Notes under the pieces: model-generated
Told to the model about the DNA's origin: nothing
Databases searched by the model: none
The model's input: only the letters and a program-made list of their open reading frames with translations
Shown: piece by piece, positions 15,675 through 24,671 of the stretch
Numbering within the stretch: position 1 is the stretch's first letter
Layout of the letters: each line of letters opens with the position of its first letter
DNA from: Polaribacter batillariae
Lineage (GTDB): Bacteria; Bacteroidota; Bacteroidia; Flavobacteriales; Flavobacteriaceae
Direction of reading: 5' to 3'
DNA length: 64,000 nt
Assembly (NCBI RefSeq): GCF_017498485.1
Contig: NZ_CP071795.1
Location: forward strand, 3,206,501-3,270,500
Program-made: the position numbers and the translations under genes

Positions 15675-17855
15675 TCACAAATTATCTAACTGGTTTGATT
15701 TATTATCGTCGCTAATTGTCCAGAAAAAACCAACAAAAAAGAAACTATCTGCGTTGGGTACTCTGGCTTGTCTTTCGAAATTTCCATTCATGTTTGGTGT
15801 GTTTTTATAGGTGTAGCCAAAGATGTTTTTTGTTCCTAAAACGTTGTTTACAGAAAAATATAATATTTTTTGTTGGTCTATTAAATATGCCCAATTGAAA
15901 CTTAAATTGTTGAAATTTTTTGTTTGACTGTTTAAAAAACCTGCTTCGTTCGGGTTTGTGTAATTTCTACCTGAGGCAAATTGATAACTAAAACCAATTT
16001 GACTTTTCCAATCTTCAATCCAATGTTTTGTTACGATGGATAAATTATGTTTCGATGCAAAGTTTGGTTGTGCTGTATTTGGGTAATTTCTATAGTCTCT
16101 TTCAGTATCTAAATAGGAGTAAGAAACCCAATAATCTGTATTTTTAATTTTACCATTTTGCCTCCAAAAAACATCTATTCCTTTGGCAAATCCAAATCCA
16201 TTATTGTTGAATGTTGAGTTAAAGTTAGGCTGATTATCATTAAAATTCGTTGAATTATTATCGAACTTAACCAAGCTGTTATAGTCTTTGTAATAAGCTT
16301 CGATTCTGAATATTTGACCCTGTTTTACAGATTGATAATTAGCGATTAAATGTGATGTGTTTTGAGCTTTTAAATTTTGTGTAAATCTTAAAAACTCATT
16401 ATTTGGGTTTTGATAAAACTGCCCATATGCCAAAGAAAATTGTGAGTTTTTACCTGATTTGTATGAAATGGAAGCTCTTGGAGATACTGTAAACTCGTTT
16501 AATAATTCAGAATTTTCTGCCCTTACGCCAACTTTTGTAACCAAGTTTTTAGAGAAGAAAATATCGGTTTCTACAAAAGAGGCAAAAATATTATTATCGA
16601 AACCGTATTGGAATTTATTATTGTTAATTGGTGTGTAACTTTCATCGTAATTTGTAATAAAATATTCTGCTCCAAAATTTAAACGAAATCTACTTGAAAA
16701 AAGCTTTCTTAATTTTGCTTTAAAATGGTATGAGTTTTCATTACTTTTAATTTGATCATCTATAAATTTAATGTTAGAATTGTCGTTTGTGTAACTGATG
16801 GCGGTTTCATATTTCCAATTATTACCGAATTTATTTTTGTAAGAAGCATTAAAATATAAGTTTCTGTTTTGTAAGGCAAAACGTAAACCATTATCAAAAT
16901 TTATGTCATCTTGTACAACATCAAAATCAGAGTAACTATAAGCACTGTATAATTTTAACATGGAATCGTCTTTAAATTTTTGTCTAAAAACCATTTCACC
17001 ATTTGCAGATTGAAAAGGTTTGTTCCAAATATTTCTATCTTTAAAAATGGCATTGTAAGGGGCTAAATTGATGTAAGAAGTATTGATGCTGAAAGAACTT
17101 TTGTCCCATTTTTGCGTATTTCCAACACCTAAACCCACTGTCATTAAAGAAATATCTGTTTTTTCCTGATCAGGTTCATCGATAGTTGATAATGCTAAAA
17201 CACTAGAAAGCGCTTGCCCGTATTCTGCAGAATAGCCACCTGTAGAAAATGTTATTCCTTTGAATAAAAAAGGCGAATACCTACCTCTTGTTGGAATGTT
17301 GTTTGTGGTTGGTGTAAATGGCGTAAAAACTCTTGCGCCGTCTATAAAAAATTGAGTTTCTTCTGCTTCTCCACCTCTTACAAATAAACGCCCATCTTCG
17401 GCAACTGCAACAGTACCTGGTAATGTTTGTAAAGCGCCTACAAAATCTCCTAAAGCACTTGCTGTAGTTACCACGTCTAAAGGTTTTAAAACAGTAACTT
17501 TTCCTTTTTCTCCAGCTTCAAAAGTTCCTGCATTTATTACAACTGCATCTAAAGAATTTACATCGTCTCGTAATTTTATTTTTAAATTATTGAATGTTTT
17601 TACATTGGCAGTTTTTGTATAAGTTTCGAAAGAAACAAAAGAAATTACCAAAGTTTGAGTGCCTTTTTCTTCTGTTTTAAAAGTAAATTCTCCTTTTTCG
17701 TTTGTTGAGGTTCCATCATAAGTACCATCTAAATACACATTTGCTCCTAAAATAGGAATGTTTTTAGAATCGGTAACTTTTCCTGAAACTGTGGTTTGTG
17801 CAATTAAAGTAAATTGGCAAATTGTAAAGAGAAAAAATAATAATCGTTTCATCAT
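15675..17855 (-). CDS. TonB-dependent receptor with carboxypeptidase-like N-domain
   Basis: About 726 residues. Start MMKRLLFFL at 17855 is chosen over an in-frame ATG 21 bases upstream because it begins a normal signal peptide (ending IAQTTVSG). Then follow a CarboxypepD_reg-like domain (GKVTDSKNIPILGANVYLDGT), a plug domain (LGDFVGALQTLPGTVAVAEDGRLFVRGGEAEETQFFIDGARV) and an outer-membrane beta-barrel. It imports an unidentified substrate using TonB-ExbBD energy. No SusD partner is adjacent, so a metallophore or other non-glycan ligand is possible. It has its own LytTR-like site at 17914. Confidence 0.88.
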   Translation of the reverse strand: MMKRLLFFLFTICQFTLIAQTTVSGKVTDSKNIPILGANVYLDGTYDGTSTNEKGEFTFKTEEKGTQTLVISFVSFETYTKTANVKTFNNLKIKLRDDVNSLDAVVINAGTFEAGEKGKVTVLKPLDVVTTASALGDFVGALQTLPGTVAVAEDGRLFVRGGEAEETQFFIDGARVFTPFTPTTNNIPTRGRYSPFLFKGITFSTGGYSAEYGQALSSVLALSTIDEPDQEKTDISLMTVGLGVGNTQKWDKSSFSINTSYINLAPYNAIFKDRNIWNKPFQSANGEMVFRQKFKDDSMLKLYSAYSYSDFDVVQDDINFDNGLRFALQNRNLYFNASYKNKFGNNWKYETAISYTNDNSNIKFIDDQIKSNENSYHFKAKLRKLFSSRFRLNFGAEYFITNYDESYTPINNNKFQYGFDNNIFASFVETDIFFSKNLVTKVGVRAENSELLNEFTVSPRASISYKSGKNSQFSLAYGQFYQNPNNEFLRFTQNLKAQNTSHLIANYQSVKQGQIFRIEAYYKDYNSLVKFDNNSTNFNDNQPNFNSTFNNNGFGFAKGIDVFWRQNGKIKNTDYWVSYSYLDTERDYRNYPNTAQPNFASKHNLSIVTKHWIEDWKSQIGFSYQFASGRNYTNPNEAGFLNSQTKNFNNLSFNWAYLIDQQKILYFSVNNVLGTKNIFGYTYKNTPNMNGNFERQARVPNADSFFFVGFFWTISDDNKSNQLDNL

Positions 17856-17913
17856 TTTGTTTTTTTGATGGTACAAAGATGAAAGGAATCGTATTCTTTT
17901 TTATAAAAAGAAC

Positions 17914-17945
17914 TACCGAATTGTAATTTTTAAATGATGAGTTGT
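17914..17945 (-). promoter_or_regulatory. LytTR-like paired direct repeat upstream of the TonB receptor
   Basis: On the minus strand ACAACTCATCA (17945-17935) and ACAATTCGGTA (17924-17914) lie 21 bases apart. A -7-like CATCTTTG sits at 17881-17874, 33 bases from the proximal repeat, the same as at 15352. The 17 bases around the proximal repeat are nearly identical in the two promoters. Confidence 0.6.
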
Positions 17946-18072
17946 CACTTTAATTTTTAGGCTTTGAAAAAATTAGACACAATATATTTTTTTAATTTGT
18001 TTAGTCCTAATTGATTCTTTAGCTTCAAATAGCTTTATTTCAACTTAAAAAAAGTTATAAATGATTATTTTA

Positions 18073-18838
18073 AATCATTAATGTCCGATAAAAAATATAA
18101 TGGATTGATTCTATTTTCTATATGACTAATATTCAGTGTTTTAATTTTTTAGTTTTATTAATTTCTAAAAACAGGCTACCAATTAAACGATAGTTGTTCC
18201 TTTTCTGCTTTATCAATAATCCAGTCTTTTTCTGGATCTTCCAAAAACCTAATCAGATTCAGGTAATTAAAAAGATGGATTCTACAAAAACTAACCAAAT
18301 TAGAAAACGCCCAATTTCGTTTAAATATCTTTAAACAAACTAATTGTACTGCTATCAAAAATCTTAATTTGCTTATTTATTACATCCTTAATTCGGCTGT
18401 CCGATAAAAAACTACCATAATGTTTTAGTAATTGATGATAAATATTTTCAAAAACCACAACGTCTCTTTTCTTATTTGCATCGGATAAAGTACTTCGTTT
18501 TGGAATACAATTCAATTGAAAATTACTGGTCTTTCCAGACAAACCAAGCATTGCACCAGATACTTCTCGAAGTGATGTACACTTAGAAAACGAACAAAAA
18601 AGCATACTTATCAAATGATTTTTTGTTGTAAATCGCTTTGTGTAGCGATTTGAATCACACTTTTTAACGGCTCTTGTGATTATTGAATTATCAATTAAAG
18701 AAATCAGCTGTCCGAAAACAGATTTACTAGAAAAATTATTACTTTTACTCATCGTATTTTGTATTTCGAAACACAAATTTACGAATCATTTAAGAAGCCA
18801 ATCTTTTTTGGCTTCTTTTTATCGGACAACAATGATTC
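18073..18838 (-). mobile_element. Internally deleted IS4-type (DUF4372) element
   Basis: Matching terminal inverted repeats: left 18073-18094 and right 18816-18838, both containing AATCATT, a 2-base mismatch, then TGTCCGATAAAAA. Between them is a transposase reduced to its two ends (next entry). At about 765 bp it is half the usual size, so it is non-autonomous but could still be moved by an intact relative elsewhere. No clear target duplication. Confidence 0.75.
18176..18752 (-). pseudogene. Transposase remnant, DUF4372/IS4 family, internal deletion plus frameshift
   Basis: The N-terminal part starts MSKSNNFSSKSVFGQLISLIDNSIITRAVKK (from 18752) and runs through FDSSTISLFKD, which contains the first catalytic aspartate. 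The reading then continues only in another frame as FKRNWAFSNLVSFCRIHLFNYLNLIRFLEDPEKDW, the usual C-terminal end. The central part with the other catalytic residues is missing; the join is at about 18325-18345. Confidence 0.8.
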
Positions 18839-19081
18839 AAAAAGTACACTATATAAAAAACAACAGTATAAAATGATTAAAAAAGGTATTTTGTAATTCC
18901 GGTTGTTTTTAGTCCGTTTTAAAACCTGTAAACAAAGAAATAAAACAATTGGAATGATTAAAAAATCATTCACATAAAAACGAATACATTGCGGTAATTG
19001 AATGTTTAAAAAAGAAGAAAAATAAATAAAACTCCCTAAAAGAAATGATAAGACAACATATTTTAAAAGGATGTTTTTCAT
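18779..19081 (-). pseudogene. Small membrane protein, 3' end replaced by the IS4-type element
   Basis: Reads from MKNILLKYVVLSFLLG (ATG at 19081) through four hydrophobic segments. The last residues (about SLLSDKKKPKKIGFLNDS) are read from the inverted repeat of the IS element, so the native C-terminus has been lost. No continuation was found on the far side of the element. Native function unknown. Confidence 0.65.
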
Positions 19082-19082
19082 G

Positions 19083-19391
19083 TTAACCAGCAGCAACCAT
19101 TGCAATAAACCACGCTAAACCAGCACCAATTGTGCTAACCACCGTAATTGCTGAATGAAAAATCCAACCCACAATTCTGTATAAAAAGAAAGGATGCTTT
19201 TTTAGACGTTCAACCAAATTAGGGTTTTCTTTCTCATAAATCGCTTTTTCAATTCTTTTTTGCTTTCCAGCTTCGGCTTTAATTTCTTGTTTTTTTTGAT
19301 GGGAAATTAATGTATTGCAATTCGTACAATACTCTTTATTTGTGTTAAAAGTGCCACAATTAGGGCATTTTATAATTCTTTTTCCGCTCAT
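19083..19391 (-). CDS. Zinc-ribbon protein with C-terminal membrane segments
   Basis: 102 residues. The N-terminus has a four-cysteine zinc ribbon (CPNCGTFNTNKEYCTNC), followed by a charged helix rich in Lys and Glu and a hydrophobic C-terminus (IVGWIFHSAITVVSTIGAGLAWFIAMVAAG) likely to anchor it in the inner membrane. It lies between the truncated membrane gene and the NDH-2 gene with 1-4 base junctions, suggesting a former three-gene operon. Function unknown. Confidence 0.75.
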   Translation of the reverse strand: MSGKRIIKCPNCGTFNTNKEYCTNCNTLISHQKKQEIKAEAGKQKRIEKAIYEKENPNLVERLKKHPFFLYRIVGWIFHSAITVVSTIGAGLAWFIAMVAAG

Positions 19392-20690
19392 AATTGTTCT
19401 TTAAAAGAATACTTGTTTTTCTTTTTATAAGGACGAATAATTAAACGTGTTTCCCTATCAAAACGAATGTAATTATACACCCAATTTAGAAAAACAATGG
19501 CTTTGTTTCTAAAACCTATTAAAGAAAAAAGGTGTACAAACATCCAAACAAACCAAGCAAAAACTCCTTGAAATTTCCATTTAGGTAAATCTACTACAGC
19601 TTTATTACGTCCAATGGTTGCCATAGAACCTTTATCATTATAAACAAAAGGTTTTAGTTTTTTGTTGAATAATTTTGCTAAAATATTTTTTGCTACTAAT
19701 TTTCCTTGTTGAATGGCGGGTTGCGCCATCATTGGATGTCCAAAAGGTGTTTTTTCTGAAGTCATGCAAGCAACATCACCAACTGCATAAATATTCTCGT
19801 AGTTTAAAAACTTTGTTATATTCGTCAACTTTTATTCTTGCAGCTCTTTCTATTACACATTCTGCTTGTAAACCGTCAATCGTTTGTCCTTTTACACCAG
19901 CAGCCCAAATAACAGTTTCTGCCTTAAAATGGTCTAATCCGTTTGTCGTAACTGTTTTACCATCATAATCTAACACACGCAGGTTTTTCCAAACATTAAC
20001 GCCCAAATCAATTAAAAAATCTTCTGCTTTTTCAGAAGCTTTTGCACTCATTCCTTTTAGAATTTCGCCAGAACTTTGTATTAAATTTATTTGCATTTGT
20101 CTGATGTCTAAATCAGGATAATCTTTTGGTAAAATTCCTTTTTTCATTTCTGCCAAAGCACCAGCCAATTCTACTCCTGTAGGGCCACCACCTACAATTA
20201 CAAAGTTCATTAACGCGTTTCTTTCTTCAAAGTTAGAAGTTAGTAATGCTTCTTCGAAATTTTCTAAAATTAAACTTCTAATATTTAAAGATTGTGGAAC
20301 AGATTTCATTTCCATCGCATATTTTTGAATATTGGTATTTCCAAAAAAGTTGGTTGTAGAACCAGTGGCAATGATTAATTCGTCGTATTCTAAATTTCCA
20401 ATGGAAGTTTCAACGAGGTTTTTGTCTGGGTTTATTTTAACAACTTCTGCCAATCTAAAAAAGAAGTTATCTACATCATTAAACCGTTTTCTTAAAGGAA
20501 AAGCGATAGAATCTGGTTCTAAACCACCAGTGGCTACTTGATACAATAAAGGTTGAAATGTGTGGTAATTGTGCTTGTCTATTAAAACAACTTGTAGTTC
20601 TTGTTTTTCTAATCCTTTTGCAACTGCTAAACCAGCAAATCCTCCACCAATAATTACAATTCTTGGAAAACTTGTTTGTGGAATGTTCAT
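19388..20690 (-). pseudogene. ndh: Type II NADH dehydrogenase, frameshifted
   Basis: The N-terminal 300 residues (FAD motif IVIIGGGFAGLAVAKGLEKQ, NADH motif FVIVGGGPTGVELAGALAEM, VIWAAGVKG) run from 20690 to DEYNKV, then shift to a second frame that supplies NYENIYAVGDVACMTSE and the C-terminal membrane-binding part to 19388. Removing one base from the A5 run at 19806-19810 restores a single frame reading DEYNKVLNYENIYAVGD. An intact enzyme would oxidise NADH and reduce quinone without pumping protons. Either a real inactivating mutation, a phase-variable run, or a sequencing error. Confidence 0.85.
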
Positions 20691-20819
20691 ATTTGGTTTT
20701 TGGACTTAAGTGTTAGGGTTTTTCTAAGTACAAATTTACTGAAAAGGAATTTATTGGTAATAAATTATAACACAGATTTACACAGATTTAAATTGAATAA
20801 GTTTGTTTTGTTTCGGGTA

Positions 20820-21860
20820 TTTAATTTCATTAAAAATTAAACGTACAGTTTTGTCACGCAGAAAGCGTCTCAAACAAAAGCAAGCCACTAACGTGAAATT
20901 CCTACGGAATGACAAACTGTGTGGGAGAAACGGAATACTAAAAACAATTAGAACATATTGTTTTATCTGAATTTTTTAATCGAAAAGAATTTATTAGCGA
21001 AATACTTCTGTAATTCTTCTCCGAAGATAGTTGATTTCAAATTTTTTTAATTTCATTAAAAATTAAACGTACAGTTTTGTCACGCAGAAAGTGTCTCAAA
21101 CAAAAGCAAGCCACTAACGTGAGATTCCTACGGAATGACAAATTGTGTGGAGAAACGGAATGCTAAAAACAATTATAATATATTGTTTTATCTGAATTTT
21201 TTAATCGAAAAGAATTTATTAGCGAAATACTTCTGTAATTCTTCTCCGAAGATAGTTGATTTCAAATTTTTTTTAATTTCATTAAAAATTAAACGTACAG
21301 TTTTGTCACGCAGAAAGCTTCTCAAACAAAAGCAAACCACTGACGTGAGATTCCTACGGAATGACAAACTGTGTGGGAGAAACGGAATGCTAAAAACAAT
21401 TATAAGATATTGTTTTATCTGAATTTTTTAATCGAAAAGAATTTGTTAGCGAAATATTTCTGTAACTCTTCTCCAAAGATAGTTGATTTCAAATTTATTT
21501 TAATTTCATTAAAAATTAAACGTACAGTTTTGTCACGCAGAAAGCGTCTCAAACAAAAGCAAACCACTGACGTGAGATTCCTACGGAATGACAAACTGTG
21601 TGGGAGAAACGGAATGCTAAAAACAATTATAAGATATTGTTTTATCTGAATTTTTTAATCGAAAAGAATTTGTTAGCGAAATATTTCTGTAACTCTTCTC
21701 CAAAGATAGTTGATTTCAAATTTTTTTTAATTTCATTAAAAATTAAACGTACAGTTTTGTCACGCTGAAAGAGTCTCAAACAAAAGTAAGCCACTAATGT
21801 GAAATTCCTACGGAATGACAAATTGTGTGGAGAAACGGAATGCTAAAAACAACTTTTTTA
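20820..21860. repeat. Tandem array of about 226-bp units (four full, one partial)
   Basis: The anchor CATTAAAAATTAAACG recurs at 20829, 21054, 21280, 21507 and 21734, giving periods of 225, 226, 227 and 227. Each unit carries inverted arms ACAGTTTTGTCA and TGACAAACTGTG enclosing CCTACGGAAT, followed by an AT-rich half. The last unit stops after about 120 bases. Open frames inside it are period-locked and lack family resemblance, so no gene is called. The 1.38-kb gap between NDH-2 and dnaK holds this array plus a terminator. Confidence 0.9.
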
Positions 21861-21948
21861 GGTTGAAGTTTAGTCGTTTTTTCTTCAAAAAGAATGTTTA
21901 AAAAAATATACAAATTGTAGATTTTGAACTTCTATTGCTATTAAAAGA

Positions 21949-21978
21949 AAAACGCAATCAAATTAATGATTGCGTTTT
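21949..21978 (-). terminator. Perfect 12-bp hairpin terminator downstream of dnaK
   Basis: AAAACGCAATCA (21949-21960) pairs with TGATTGCGTTTT (21967-21978) around AATTAA. The A/T-rich ends allow it to work in either direction. It lies about 95 bases after the dnaK stop. Confidence 0.75.
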
Positions 21979-22072
21979 AAATATTTACAAAAACTTTGAT
22001 TTATTATAGATGCCTGTTTTCACAGGTATAAGCGATTCACACAAAATTTCTAATTAAATTTTGGTTCTCTGC

Positions 22073-23983
22073 TTACTTTACTTCCTCAAAATCTACATCT
22101 TCCACATTGTCTCCACTATCTGCATTTCCAGCTTCTGGTTGCCCTTGTTGCTGTGCTCCAGCATTTGCACCTTCAGCACCACCTTGTGCAGCATACATCT
22201 CTTCAGAAGCTGCTTTCCAAGCTTCGTTAATCTTTTCCATTGCAGCATCAATTTGTGCTAAATCTTTAGATTCGTGTGCAGCTTTTAATTCTACTAAAGC
22301 GGCTTCAATTGGTTCTTTTTTAGCTGCAGATAATTTGTCACCAAATTCCTTTAATTGCTTTTCTGTTTGAAAAATCATAGAGTCAGCTCCGTTTACTTTT
22401 TCAGCAGTTTCTTTTGCAATTTTATCAGCATCTGCATTTGCTTCTGCATCGCGTTTCATTTTTTCGATTTCTTCTTCAGACAATCCAGAGGAAGCTTCGA
22501 TACGAATATCTTGCGATTTTCCAGTAGCTTTATCTACTGCAGAAACTTTTATAATACCGTTTGCATCAATATCGAAAGTTACTTCAATTTGTGGTACCCC
22601 TCTTTGTGCTGGAGGAATGTCTGTTAACTGAAAGCGTCCAATTGTTTTATTGTCTGCAGCCATGGCTCTTTCACCTTGTAAAACATGAATGTCCACAGAA
22701 GGTTGATTATCTACTGCTGTAGAGAATATTTGCGACTTTTTAGTTGGAATGGTTGTGTTTGCATCAATTAATTTAGTGAAAACATTCCCCATAGTTTCGA
22801 TTCCTAAAGACAAAGGTGTAACGTCTAATAGCAGTACATCTTTTACATCTCCAGATAAAACGCCACCTTGAATTGCAGCTCCTAAAGCCACTACTTCATC
22901 TGGATTTACACCTTTACTTGGCGCTTTTCCAAAGAATTTTTCGACTGCTTCTTGTACAGCAGGTATTCTTGTAGAACCCCCTACTAATACAATTTCATCG
23001 ATATCAGATTTAGATAAATCTGCATTTTTTAAGGCAGTTTCACAAGGTTCGATTGTTCTTTTAACTAAATCGTCTATTAACTGTTCGAATTTAGATCGAG
23101 ATAAAGTTCTAACCAAGTGCTTTGGTCCGCTAGAAGTTGCAGTTATATAAGGTAAATTAATTTCTGTTGAAGTCGCAGAAGATAATTCTATTTTTGCTTT
23201 TTCGGCAGCTTCTTTTAAACGTTGTAAAGCCATTGGATCGTCTCTTAAATCCATATTTTCATCAGCTTTAAACTCTTCTGCTAACCAGTTAATTATTTTC
23301 TCATCAACATCATCACCACCTAGATGCGTATCTCCATCTGTAGCTAATACTTCAAAAACACCATCACCTAATTCTAAGATAGACACATCGTGTGTTCCAC
23401 CACCAAAATCAAAAACAACAATTTTTTTATCGTCATTAGATTTGTCTAAGCCGTAAGCTAATGCAGCAGCAGTAGGCTCGTTTATAATTCTTCTTACATT
23501 TAATCCAGCAATTTCACCAGCTTCTTTAGTAGCTTGTCTTTGTGCGTCGTTAAAATATGCAGGCACTGTAATTACAGCCTCAGAAACATTTGCGCCTAAG
23601 TAATCTTCGGCAGTTTTTTTCATTTTCTGTAATACCATTGCAGAAATTTCTTGAGGTGTATATAAACGTCCATCAATATCTACTCTTGGTGTATCATTAT
23701 CTCCTTTTACTACTTTATAAGGTACTCTTTTTACCTCTTTTGAAGATTCAGAAAATTTGTTTCCCATAAAACGTTTTATCGAGGAAACTGTTTTTGTTGG
23801 GTTTGTAACTGCTTGTCTTTTTGCAGGATCACCAATCTTACGTTCTCCACCTTCAACAAAGGCAACAATAGATGGTGTCGTTCTTTTTCCTTCTGAATTA
23901 GGTATTACAACTGGCTCGTTTCCTTCCATAACAGAAACACAAGAGTTTGTTGTACCTAAATCGATTCCAATTATTTTACTCAT
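22073..23983 (-). CDS. dnaK: Chaperone DnaK (Hsp70)
   Basis: 636 residues, the normal length. Nucleotide-binding domain begins [18 protein letters not shown] and includes the [14 protein letters not shown] and [11 protein letters not shown] signatures; the substrate-binding domain contains [13 protein letters not shown] and the tail is Gly/Gln/Ala-rich ending DVDFEEVK. It folds and refolds proteins with DnaJ and GrpE, neither of which is adjacent. A sigma54-like site (24041-24055) and nearby dyads lie in its upstream region. The terminator at 21949 lies downstream. Confidence 0.98.
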   Translation of the reverse strand: MSKIIGIDLGTTNSCVSVMEGNEPVVIPNSEGKRTTPSIVAFVEGGERKIGDPAKRQAVTNPTKTVSSIKRFMGNKFSESSKEVKRVPYKVVKGDNDTPRVDIDGRLYTPQEISAMVLQKMKKTAEDYLGANVSEAVITVPAYFNDAQRQATKEAGEIAGLNVRRIINEPTAAALAYGLDKSNDDKKIVVFDFGGGTHDVSILELGDGVFEVLATDGDTHLGGDDVDEKIINWLAEEFKADENMDLRDDPMALQRLKEAAEKAKIELSSATSTEINLPYITATSSGPKHLVRTLSRSKFEQLIDDLVKRTIEPCETALKNADLSKSDIDEIVLVGGSTRIPAVQEAVEKFFGKAPSKGVNPDEVVALGAAIQGGVLSGDVKDVLLLDVTPLSLGIETMGNVFTKLIDANTTIPTKKSQIFSTAVDNQPSVDIHVLQGERAMAADNKTIGRFQLTDIPPAQRGVPQIEVTFDIDANGIIKVSAVDKATGKSQDIRIEASSGLSEEEIEKMKRDAEANADADKIAKETAEKVNGADSMIFQTEKQLKEFGDKLSAAKKEPIEAALVELKAAHESKDLAQIDAAMEKINEAWKAASEEMYAAQGGAEGANAGAQQQGQPEAGNADSGDNVEDVDFEEVK

Positions 23984-24040
23984 AATTAATAGTTATTTTG
24001 TAATTTTTAATTCGTTTTTCAATTTTACAATTACAATTAG

Positions 24041-24055
24041 TCAAAGTGTGTGCCA
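24041..24055 (-). promoter_or_regulatory. Candidate sigma54-type promoter of dnaK
   Basis: On the minus strand TGGCACACACTTTGA fits the -24/-12 consensus TGGCAC-N5-TTGC with one mismatch (A for the final C). It is about 58 bases before the dnaK start. Two overlapping dyads at 24108-24124 (TGTGACAT-A-ATGACACA, one mismatch) and 24119-24134 (GACAC-N6-GTGTC) lie upstream and could bind an activator or repressor. Confidence 0.4.
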
Positions 24056-24156
24056 ACCATTTTTTCTTTGGAAAATGTCAGTTTTTGAAAACAATTTTGA
24101 AATTTGATGTGACATAATGACACAAGTTGGTGTCTAAAGCATTGAGCAGAAGAATA

Positions 24157-24188
24157 TTTGAAATGAATCGTTTTTTTTCATATATTTG
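24157..24188 (+). promoter_or_regulatory. Bacteroidota vegetative promoter of the DUF2853 gene
   Basis: TTTG (24157-24160), 20-base spacer, TATATTTG (24181-24188): a close match to TTTG-N17-20-TAnnTTTG. The ATG follows at 24242. Confidence 0.7.
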
Positions 24189-24241
24189 GATAGTTCTTAT
24201 TAGAATTAAATAAAATACAAATAATTAAACCACAAGAAAAC

Positions 24242-24583
24242 ATGAGTAAATTCGACGAAAAAGTAGCATTGTACAAGAAGTTTATGGACGATAGAAATTT
24301 ACGTTCTAATACCGATTTATTAGCTGCAGTTACAAAAGGTTTGGGACCATCTATTTATAAAGCAGATGCAGAAACTGTTTCTGGTTCTGATGCGAAAGAA
24401 TTGGCAACCGTAAAAAACAACTTCTTGATTAAGAAATTAGGATTGACAGACAGTAAAGAATTAGACGAAGGTATAGAAGAAGTAATGGAGCGTATTGGAA
24501 AATCTGAAAGAAAAAAATACAGAGCCGTAGTTTACTATATGTTAGTTAAAAAGTTTGATAAAGAGTCAGTTTACGGAATGTAG
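24242..24583 (+). CDS. DUF2853 family protein
   Basis: 113 residues matching DUF2853 along its length: MSKFDEKVALYKKFM, then VTKGLGPSIYKADAETVSGSDAKELATVKNNFLIKKLGL and the C-terminal KKYRAVVYYMLVKKF. Small, soluble, helical; no function is established. A good vegetative promoter precedes it and a strong terminator follows, so it is monocistronic. Confidence 0.88.
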   Translation: MSKFDEKVALYKKFMDDRNLRSNTDLLAAVTKGLGPSIYKADAETVSGSDAKELATVKNNFLIKKLGLTDSKELDEGIEEVMERIGKSERKKYRAVVYYMLVKKFDKESVYGM

Positions 24584-24605
24584 AAAGATTTTTTTTAAAA
24601 TATAT

Positions 24606-24637
24606 AAAAAAATCCAACTCATTGAGTTGGATTTTTT
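24606..24637 (+). terminator. Rho-independent terminator after the DUF2853 gene
   Basis: Perfect stem AATCCAACTC/GAGTTGGATT with loop ATT and a T6 tail. Confidence 0.9.
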
Positions 24638-24671
24638 ACATTTACAGCAAATTTTTTAATCATTTTTAGGA

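Noticed and set aside
20770..20795. CACAGATTTACACAGATTT direct repeat
   Set aside because: A short simple repeat with no other feature; probably a slippage product.
21135..21649. Two similar 92-95 codon open frames in the tandem array
   Set aside because: They recur with the repeat period, depend on repeat copy number, start at arbitrary points and match no family; they are by-products of the array.
20829..21860. Possible CRISPR array
   Set aside because: The whole roughly 226-base unit repeats; there are no short repeats separated by unique spacers and no cas genes nearby.
22061..22627. Several plus-strand frames rich in Ser, Cys and Phe over dnaK
   Set aside because: They are antisense shadows of the conserved dnaK C-terminal region.
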